DNA of 64,000 nt from Sipunculus nudus (lineage: Eukaryota > Annelida > Sipuncula > Golfingiida > Sipunculidae). How positions within the stretch are numbered: position 1 is the first letter of the stretch; each line of letters begins with the position of its first letter. The notes beneath the pieces are model-generated. The model had not been told where the DNA came from. It saw only the letters and a list, made by a program, of their open reading frames with translations, and made no database searches. The stretch covers positions 72,100,659 to 72,164,658 of the forward strand of contig CM049313.1 in assembly GCA_026874595.1 (NCBI GenBank). The letters are read 5' to 3'. The position numbers and the translations under genes are program-made. Below, piece by piece: positions 57,101 through 64,000 of this stretch.

Positions 57101-57770
57101 TTTCAGTAATTTTGAACTGACTGAAAAGATTAAATGCTTTTACATGTTTGTGTTTGGCACTGTATGCAGATGTGTTTTTGAAATTTTAGGAATTTTGTGC
57201 TTATATACTTTATACCTACATGGCCTGTGCTTTGATCAAGGCCCTTCTCGGTGCACTGTGGCTTCATTTGGGATTGCACAAACATGAATGCCAGAAACGT
57301 GCTCGTGTTGATGTTTTCGGGTCTCTGCTACCCATAATGAATATTTACTAAAACTCTATTTATTCTTATTTCTTTTCGATTAAAACAGAATTCTTGTCAA
57401 AAGATTTATCAAAAGGGATAAGCTTCACTTATTGGTCCTACATAATGGTTTATAATGACATCTTTAAAAAAAATAAATAGTAACCGAGACACTGGAAACA
57501 GGCGATAAATTCAATCCATTATGAGTGGATGACCTCAATTGACCTTTCATGAAATGTAATCCGCATTATTTATTTTAAATACTCAGAAATAATGGATGTA
57601 TCAAATTATAATAAAACTATTTTAAAGTGGTGAGGCTTACATAGGACTACCTTGATACGACCAGGAGCATGAATTATACGTTACTACCATTTCATAAATG
57701 ATATGTAAATATTTTATTCTGGTGGATTGGATTGGATTTACATTACCCATGATTCATTGTGAATTAGCTA
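54154..57770. other. Divergent intergenic region between TAF1C and ubiquilin
   Basis: About 3.6 kb lie between the two start codons. It must hold both promoters and the unplaced TAF1C 5' exon(s). I see no CpG island or clear TATA box. It contains a LINE remnant at about 54690-54970 and otherwise unremarkable AT-rich sequence with no supportable gene. Confidence 0.6.
54690..54970 (-). pseudogene. LINE 3' ORF fragment (broken)
   Basis: Read on the minus strand, pieces such as LVVRMPNESIPK, then KQTVYGELS, DTLKASLKSIHIGIVSWETF and AQDYPIW appear in order. These match the end of a common animal LINE ORF (HVVRMPDxRLPKxLxYGEL...DTLKASLK...SWE). A frame shift and in-frame stops separate the pieces, so it is a dead 5'-truncated copy. 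I cannot assign the clade (RTE or CR1-like) with certainty. Confidence 0.65.
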
Positions 57771-57772
57771 AT

Positions 57773-57784
57773 GAACATGGCGGA
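57773..57784 (+). promoter_or_regulatory. TISU/YY1-like element at the ubiquilin start codon
   Basis: GAACATGGCGGA matches 11 of 12 positions of the TISU consensus (SAASATGGCGGC). That element combines a YY1-type core promoter site with a start codon for very short 5' leaders. This supports the second ATG as the start and suggests transcription begins only a few bases upstream. Confidence 0.55.
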
Positions 57785-57884
57785 CTCCAGCGAAAATTCG
57801 GGAAGTAAACCGATCAAGGTTTTCGTTAAAACGCCAAAAGACAAAAAAGAAATTGAAGCAGCTTCAGATGCTTCGGTTAAGGAG
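57777..57884 (+). CDS. UBQLN: Ubiquilin exon 1 (N-terminus)
   Basis: Known role of the family: ubiquilins are shuttle and chaperone proteins. They carry ubiquitylated or membrane-protein clients to the proteasome, with an N-terminal ubiquitin-like (UBL) domain, STI1 repeats and a C-terminal UBA domain. This exon encodes 36 residues, MADSSENSGS then KPIKVFVKTPKDKKEIE and ASVKE, and ends at GAG|GTAAGA in phase 0. KVFVKTPKDKKE is the ubiquilin UBL first strand (KVTVKTPKEKEE in human). An in-frame ATG six bases upstream (57771) is possible. I prefer 57777 because it sits in a TISU/YY1-like start context. Confidence 0.93.
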
Positions 57885-59734
57885 GTAAGAAAGCTGTGTG
57901 CTGTATGTATAAATATTGCATATATTCCATACTGGCCCCCACACAAGCTTGACAAGGTGAGATAGCAGTCAAGACTGTACGCATCGCCATCATCACCACT
58001 GAGAGCCGGTGCACCGTCATGATCAGATGATTGCCAGTTTGAGAGTATTACAATTGGCCAAACAATTTGCTAGTACTCGTTGATAAGGGTTATACTCCAA
58101 GTTTGCATTTGTGATTGGGTAATTAAGACTCTTGTCAAAGCTTTGTGTAATTAATACATTTGCATAATATTTGCCCCTCCCACAAGATCAGTGACAGAGA
58201 CCAGAGCAGTGACTTTGTACTCTGAGATCAAATCGCTGAAGCATTGTGCCAGGTTTATTACTGTCTGAGAAATATATGGCCAGAGTATAGAATCCGGCCT
58301 ACATTTTCAAGATGGGTCTAAACTGACTGGACCGTCTCATATTAGTAGTAATCGACATAAGCCATGACATGTCGGAGGATATGACATTGACATGCCTCAT
58401 ACTTTTGCATTACATGAATCCTAAACATCATTACGTCTGTCCATATACACCTATAACCCCCTCCATGTAGGCTGGATTCTATACTTGCCCCAAATTTATA
58501 AACATAATCTTGGGAGTGTCTATAGAATCCTTCCTAAAGGGTAGGGAGTAAGTATAGAATTTTGTCTTCATGGAAAAATTACTAGTTTCTTGGAGTGACT
58601 ATGGGTTTTGTGTTACTTCCTATGTTCCATGACCTCCATTCTCTACCCTCGGTTGTATCTGCCATCTGATAAGAGAAATATGTGAATTTTTAGTACATTG
58701 AGTAAATTGAGAACATGCAGTGATGTGACAACAAAATGCCTTTCAAATCACCGACCACACATCCAGAAGCTGTGTGTGTAACTAACTGTGCCACAAAGGC
58801 AAGTTGCAAGCCAGAGGAAAGCAGGGATTTTTAAGTCTGTGGAAATTATTGTGACTGAATAACTCTGCAAATGTCCATTAGATTTCACTGTGCTTCAGGG
58901 GTGGATTCTTGTATAATAACCTGTTTCATTTTGAGGCTGACTGCCCCACACCCCTGCTAACATTCTGGAATGGTAAATGAGAATGTGAAGCAAAATAAAA
59001 AGCAGAATGCATTGTAAATGACAGTAGAAATAAATGAAATGGGGGCTGGCCGCCCCCGCTAAAGTCACCCCTGTGGATTGTTGTGTATGATGTCAGCATA
59101 GCTTGTGCACAAATGAACAACGCTGCAAGACGTGTTGAGACGACATGACACAGCAAATAAGTGAAGTCCACATATTAAGGAGAGCACTGAATACACTTCA
59201 GTTTTAGTACTTGAATAGCCTATCATGGCTTATGTCAATCACTAGATGGTTTTCAGCCAGTGTGGCCCTATCTTGGCCAGATAGAAATGTAGACCAGATT
59301 CAATACTTGCACCCTTTTTTTATAGAATTACAAATTTCAATGTAGCTTTAAGAATAATTATCTGAATATTGTCAGTATTCTATATATGAAGTTCTTTTTT
59401 TAATCTTAATTAATGTCATATGTATTGTTATACTTTAATTAGTTTCTGGATCAAGGTCAACTTCTGTGGTTGTATTTTTTTGTTTGCTTAAAGGGGCCCA
59501 ATCACCTATAAAGCATGTTCATTAACATGAAAAATAGCGTCTTCTCTTTGAAATAAACTGGTAACTGCCAAAATATTGCCCTGAAATCTTAGGCTTACAC
59601 TAGTGTTAAAAACACAGTTGACAGGGCGCGATCCCAGGTGTCAGCATAAACAGGTGGGACTGTATTCTTGGCCTGGGCACAACACCTGTCAACGAGTAGA
59701 TCCGCTGACTGACATGGCTAATAAAAATGTAATA

Positions 59735-59825
59735 CAGTGAAACTCCCCTAAGCCAGACACTCAAGGGCTGAAGAATTTTGTCTGTATTAATGAGTTGTCC
59801 TGTTTAGAGGAGTTTGGCATATTGC
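59735..59825 (+). repeat. Tigger/pogo-like end fragment
   Basis: CAGTGAAACTCCCCTAAGCC follows a TA, and TTGTCCTGTTTAGAGGAGTT lies 60 bases later, as in many pogo-type 5' ends. No matching right end was found. Confidence 0.5.
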
Positions 59826-60374
59826 GTCAATTTGTCACAACAACTTCTTGAATTTTTCTGATATTGTATGTTTTCATTACATGTACATCAATTTTAAACA
59901 GGCTACATAAATTTTATTTAAATCATTTTCAAAATAGCTTAAATATGCACTTTAAAAAAAGACAAACATCAGCTAGGCCTTGCAAACTAATCTTGGCAGT
60001 TTCCTTTCGATGTTCCATGCTTCATCTTCTAAGTAAGCGGTGTATTGAAGATGGATTTTTGACAGCATCTGGACAGCATGATTATTTGTTAAAGGATATC
60101 TTAACCTCACATTCACCATAACAAAATGCAAACTGTCGCAAACGATAATTACAGTTCCCTGGGCCGGACGCTGATCACTTCATATCATATGAAGGGCAGT
60201 CTTAGATGGTGGTCTTGTGGAATAAAAAGCTGTTTCAGTTTGAAAACTTATTTTTCCTAATTGACCTGCCAGTCTTAATTTAATAATGACAGTGTTATCA
60301 ACATATTTATAGAAATAAACAACAATTTTGATACTGTATATTTACATACAACATTCCAATGGTTCATCAAATTA

Positions 60375-60770
60375 AGCTGTGTTTCCATGTATCCGCAAAA
60401 AACGTATCCGCAAAAGACGTACGTACGTTTCATAGCCACAGTCCGCAATAACTGTTTCCGTAAGTACGTACGTTTTTCTTGCGGATACCCTTTCACGTGC
60501 TTCTTTTGAAACTGCAAGGACAACAGGCAGGAAGAAGGTCAATATGTCTCATCACACCTGGCGCTGAGGCACTGTTTGGAAATGTAGGCATTTTTGCCAT
60601 CCTCAAAACGGATGCATCGGTCACCAATCTGTTTTGATGCTGTCTGTTTTTGCGGATAAGCATGCAGAGCACGTTAAAACGTACATATGGAAACAGTTCA
60701 TCTTAAAAAGAGGGATCCAATTTTTTGTGTACGAGAGGTACGAGATTTACGGATGAATGGAAACACAGCT
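60375..60770. mobile_element. Harbinger-like MITE (396 bp) with TTA target duplication
   Basis: The termini AGCTGTGTTTCCAT and ATGGAAACACAGCT are perfect inverted repeats of 14 bp, extended by ATCCG/CGGAT. Both sides are flanked by TTA. A 3-bp TWA duplication is typical of PIF/Harbinger. The interior is rich in GTACGTACG and TCCGCAAAA motifs and has no ORF. Confidence 0.75.
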
Positions 60771-62652
60771 TTACGCTTGTCCCAGGGCTGTCTCTTTAAC
60801 CAAAACAGGTCATATGAGGTCATGACCTAGAGTCATTATCTCAAAAATAAAACCTTCATGATATGACATTTACTGGTGCACATGAAAACACATGAAAATA
60901 TGTACACATGAAATTTAAACTATTACGTGGAAAACATCATCTTTCAAATGGATTGGTTCTAAATGATAAATGCCTGTCCGTGCACATGTTTGCCTATCTG
61001 AGAGAGACACAAAGGTGTTTTTACGACCCTTGGTACATGAGACACTGCCCAGGTTCATGTTCTTACAACAAGAACAATGGTCAGGTACAAGTCTAGGTAC
61101 AGGTACAAGACTTGAATTGAATACCTAGGTATTTTAGAATGAACCTGGGTACAAATAATATAAGTTAAAGCCATTTGACTTTTGAATGAATGATAATTTC
61201 TTGCATATAGTAATCTAGATATGCACATATTATTTAATACATGCAGTTATTTTAACTAACAACATAATATAAACGGGTCTATATCCTCATGCACATGCTG
61301 CTATATAGAAATATCAAACAAAACTCAAGAATAAAGGGATTCATTTCTATTAGGTATGTATGCCCTGAGCTTCACCACTAATCATCCCTAGCTTCACTAG
61401 CTGGGGTACAGTATTGGTTCACCAAAATTCACAACTTTTATTTGATAAAGAGGTAAATCCTCTTCAGGGATGATTAGCTAATTAGCAGAAAGGGGAAGTA
61501 TATGGAACTAGATAGAGTCCTGCTCTGGGGCATAGTTGGGTACACAGAGATAGATCTTTATTCAAATGAGCATGACTTCTTTAATCTCTACAACATTCTT
61601 CTTTGCCCATGCAGTGCTTTAAACCAGCCAGTGGTCTTTAGCCCATCCATGAGGAGCACACCTCAGGCTTTGTGAGTTATGTCAAGTTTTATCCAGCTTT
61701 AACTAAGCCAACAAGGTCATAGGTAACAATGCTGGTGCTCTACTCTCATCCATGTTATGTAATATGTGGGACTGGCATATAATGCTGATCAGTCTAAATA
61801 TACAACACCATGGATAGATACATCTTTACAATATTATGAGCGGTGGTCACTGGTGTGATGAATCTGTCTCAAAATTTAGAGAATTTGTACTTCACAAGTG
61901 CAAAAGAATTTCAGAAAATGAAATAACCAATGGAACATGAACAGACCTGTGCATAACATTTTAGTAGATGTAATAATCTCCTCACTCTTCACTGTAACCA
62001 TATTTTACAGTTCTCAGAAAGGTGTCATGTAGCCTGCCCTGCACCCCCCCCCCCCAAATATCCTAGCTTTCAGCCTGCCCACAAGTAATTTTTTGCCGCC
62101 TCTAAAAATCATCAAAAAGTCAGTCTGCTGGAGCCCAAGGGCAGGTTGGGGCCTTCACAAGGATCTAGTACCTACATTCAGGTTCAAGTACCTTGCCCCA
62201 TCCCTGTCATACATTAACTGTTACCTCATTGGCATCATATATAATCATTTAAGTTATAATTCATGTCAGTAACATTAAAAGACATTGCCTGCAAAAGATT
62301 TAGGTTTGAAAAAAAGGTTTATATTGCGGCATTATTGCCTGTAAATCAAAGAAGACAAAAGATTCATATTATATATTATATCAGGTGTTATATGAACTGC
62401 CAGTAATAGAACAGAAATTCATTATTTTTCAATGATCCTTTTGATCTGGTAAAATGTTGAGATTTTGTATGTATATTAAAAAATTAATATGATAAAAATG
62501 GACATTCTGTGTTGGTTACTGTACTGTGTAGGTTACTGTATGGTGCAATGGTGAAAATGAAGCCCACATGAAATGACTTGTGAAATAACAAAAAGAAATG
62601 ATAGTTTTGTGCTTTATCAATACAGTATAACATGATGTGTCCTTCATTGCAG

Positions 62653-62805
62653 TTTCGTGACCTGGTCGCCAAAGAGTTTGAAGCCCAAGTGGAACAAGTG
62701 TGCCTGATTTTCGCAGGGAAGATTCTGAAGGATGCAGAGTCTCTTGCACAACATGGCATTAAGGACGGGCTCACAGTGCACCTGGTCATCAAATCTGCCA
62801 ATAAG
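62653..62805 (+). CDS. UBQLN: Ubiquilin exon 2 (rest of the UBL domain)
   Basis: The acceptor is TTCATTGCAG and the donor is AATAAG|GTCAGC. The 51 codons are phase 0 on both sides, and the frame joins [18 protein letters not shown]. It contains [20 protein letters not shown] then [16 protein letters not shown], close to identical to the ubiquilin UBL ([29 protein letters not shown]). Exons 1 and 2 complete the UBL domain. The STI1 and UBA regions are not found before the window ends at 64000, so the gene is partial here. Confidence 0.95.
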
Positions 62806-63650
62806 GTCAGCAATATTGGAATATATGTGTCATATCTATTTGATTTAACCCTGGAACTAACCAAAAAGTGCATTATGCTGTGGCAGTTTCAGAATCAGCA
62901 TACCTCAAACTCTCCCTATGTAAGAGGTGGTAGTTATAAACCAAACTGGTAAATGCCAGTGATAATGTCAACCTTGGCCAGCCTGTTACAGGCATTTTGG
63001 TCAACAATAAGTTGGACATAATTAGAAGGTTATATTAGTATTAACATTTTATTTCATGTAATAACCAAAAGTACATCAATCAGAATGTTAAGATTAACTT
63101 TAAATACAGTAACAGGTGCTTAAAATAATTCAAATTAGGCTTAATTTCACTTATATAATAAAAAGTAATTGAAAGTGAACCTGATTTTGTCAAATATGCT
63201 GCAGTTACATGTATTCTTCTTGCAAAGTTGACTTAAATCATCATGTTCATGAGGACACAAAGATTCAGGAAAATGAAAGTTGTGAAAGAGAATTGCAGGA
63301 AAATATGGCTTTGCCAGTAATAAATATATAAAAATATATATCAATTGATTTTAATCTACCTGCCTCAGCAGTCCTGGACAACTGTTCTGTTAGATTTGTA
63401 TCTTAGAGCATCTCAATGAAAAAAAATGAATAACATCTGTTCCTAACACATTTGACACTTCCCTTTAATTATGAAATGTTCGATGCAGGGCACTTTCGCT
63501 TAAGTGCCTTTGCTGAAATGCTAATGCTACTCATTGCCGACAGTATCCTATTGTTCAGTTTTAAATTGGAATGCCACCACATAAACTCTACCAGTAATTG
63601 AATAGTTGATCTACTTTCATTCTATACATCAAAACAAGGTTTTGTGGAAA
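62806..63650. other. Ubiquilin intron 2 (start), no feature seen
   Basis: AT-rich sequence after the exon 2 donor. I looked for the next ubiquilin exon (STI1 region) and did not find it. Confidence 0.5.
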
Positions 63651-64000
63651 CTATGTTATTGACTGGGTTCCAACGCCACTGCTTTTGTTTCTGGAGAACT
63701 CCTCTGAGACCTTTGACTGATCTTTCTGAAACCTAGCACATTTATTCACTCTCCTGCGTAGTTGTGCCTTACAAAGACAGATGGTGCAACTTGCTCTCCT
63801 TTATGTGCAGTTTGAATCTGGGAGTCTTAGTGATAACCGTCAATATCTAAGGAATGGTTCAATGTAATATGTTGAAATTTTGCGTGTCCATTGATCTTGG
63901 ATCTCTCCCATCTTGTACTCAAGACTGGTTGGGTCACATAAAATCATTTTTGCGTGGTATAAATCCATTCATTTGCCATCTGTTCGCCTTAATAATTCAT
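63650..64000 (-). repeat. Pearl-like core units, reverse orientation
   Basis: GGAGAACTCCTCTGAGACC and GGATCTCTCCCATCTTGTAC are the reverse complements of motifs at 1475, 31760 and 33250. The element runs off the window. Confidence 0.55.

Larger units (their letters stand above)
57885..62652 (+). other. Ubiquilin intron 1
   Basis: This 4.8-kb intron holds a dispersed repeat (59525-59680, related to 20985-21135), a Tigger-like end fragment (59735-59825) and the MITE at 60375-60770. No other gene is seen. Confidence 0.7.

Noticed and set aside
62484-62873. 129-codon minus-strand ORF across ubiquilin exon 2
   Set aside because: It is a shadow of the exon on the opposite strand.
1-64000. tRNA, rRNA or other structured RNA genes
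   Set aside because: I saw no cloverleaf with A and B boxes, no rRNA-like sequence and no snRNA. The short hairpins found belong to transposable-element ends.

Overview
The window is animal nuclear DNA: AT-rich, with spliced genes on GT-AG introns and very dense repeats. The repeat load points to a mollusc, most likely a bivalve. It has many 'pearl'-like elements with tandem cores, ACGG/ACAG microsatellites and hairpin 3' ends, GGTGGCGCCACC-bearing repeat units, and a tyrosine-recombinase retrotransposon. The species cannot be named from sequence alone.

Two protein-coding genes can be supported, arranged head to head. The first runs leftward from 54145 to 6386 on the minus strand. I assembled 15 coding exons by hand, and every junction keeps the reading frame. 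They give an 892-residue protein that matches TAF1C, a subunit of the TBP-containing SL1/TIF-IB factor that recruits RNA polymerase I to ribosomal DNA promoters. The second runs rightward from 57777. Its first two coding exons (57777-57884 and 62653-62805) encode the N-terminal ubiquitin-like domain of a ubiquilin, and the rest lies beyond the right edge. About 3.6 kb separates the two start codons and must hold both promoters.

Layout: 1-6300 is repeat-rich DNA downstream of TAF1C. 6300-54153 is TAF1C, whose introns hold nested pearl-like elements (7.6-15.7 kb, 31-40 kb, 45-51 kb), TIR transposon remnants (13510-15034, 52450-53345) and a 4.6-kb Ngaro-like retrotransposon (23017-27596) with split direct repeats, intact RT-RNase H and tyrosine recombinase, and a broken gag. 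54154-57770 is the divergent promoter region with a LINE remnant. 57777-64000 is the start of the ubiquilin gene, with a Harbinger-like MITE in its first intron.

The most unusual feature is a pair of minisatellites inside TAF1C, each an expanded copy of one of the gene's own splice sites. About 80 copies of a 45-bp unit follow exon 13, each carrying the last eight exon codons plus the 5' splice site. About 19 copies of a 42-bp unit precede exon 11, each carrying the 3' splice site plus the first exon bases. In both arrays the copy that fits the gene model is the one touching the exon. A second notable pattern is that four repeat families unrelated in sequence end in a similar interrupted hairpin followed by an A-rich run. 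Three of them repeat one hairpin arm, inverted, near the other end.
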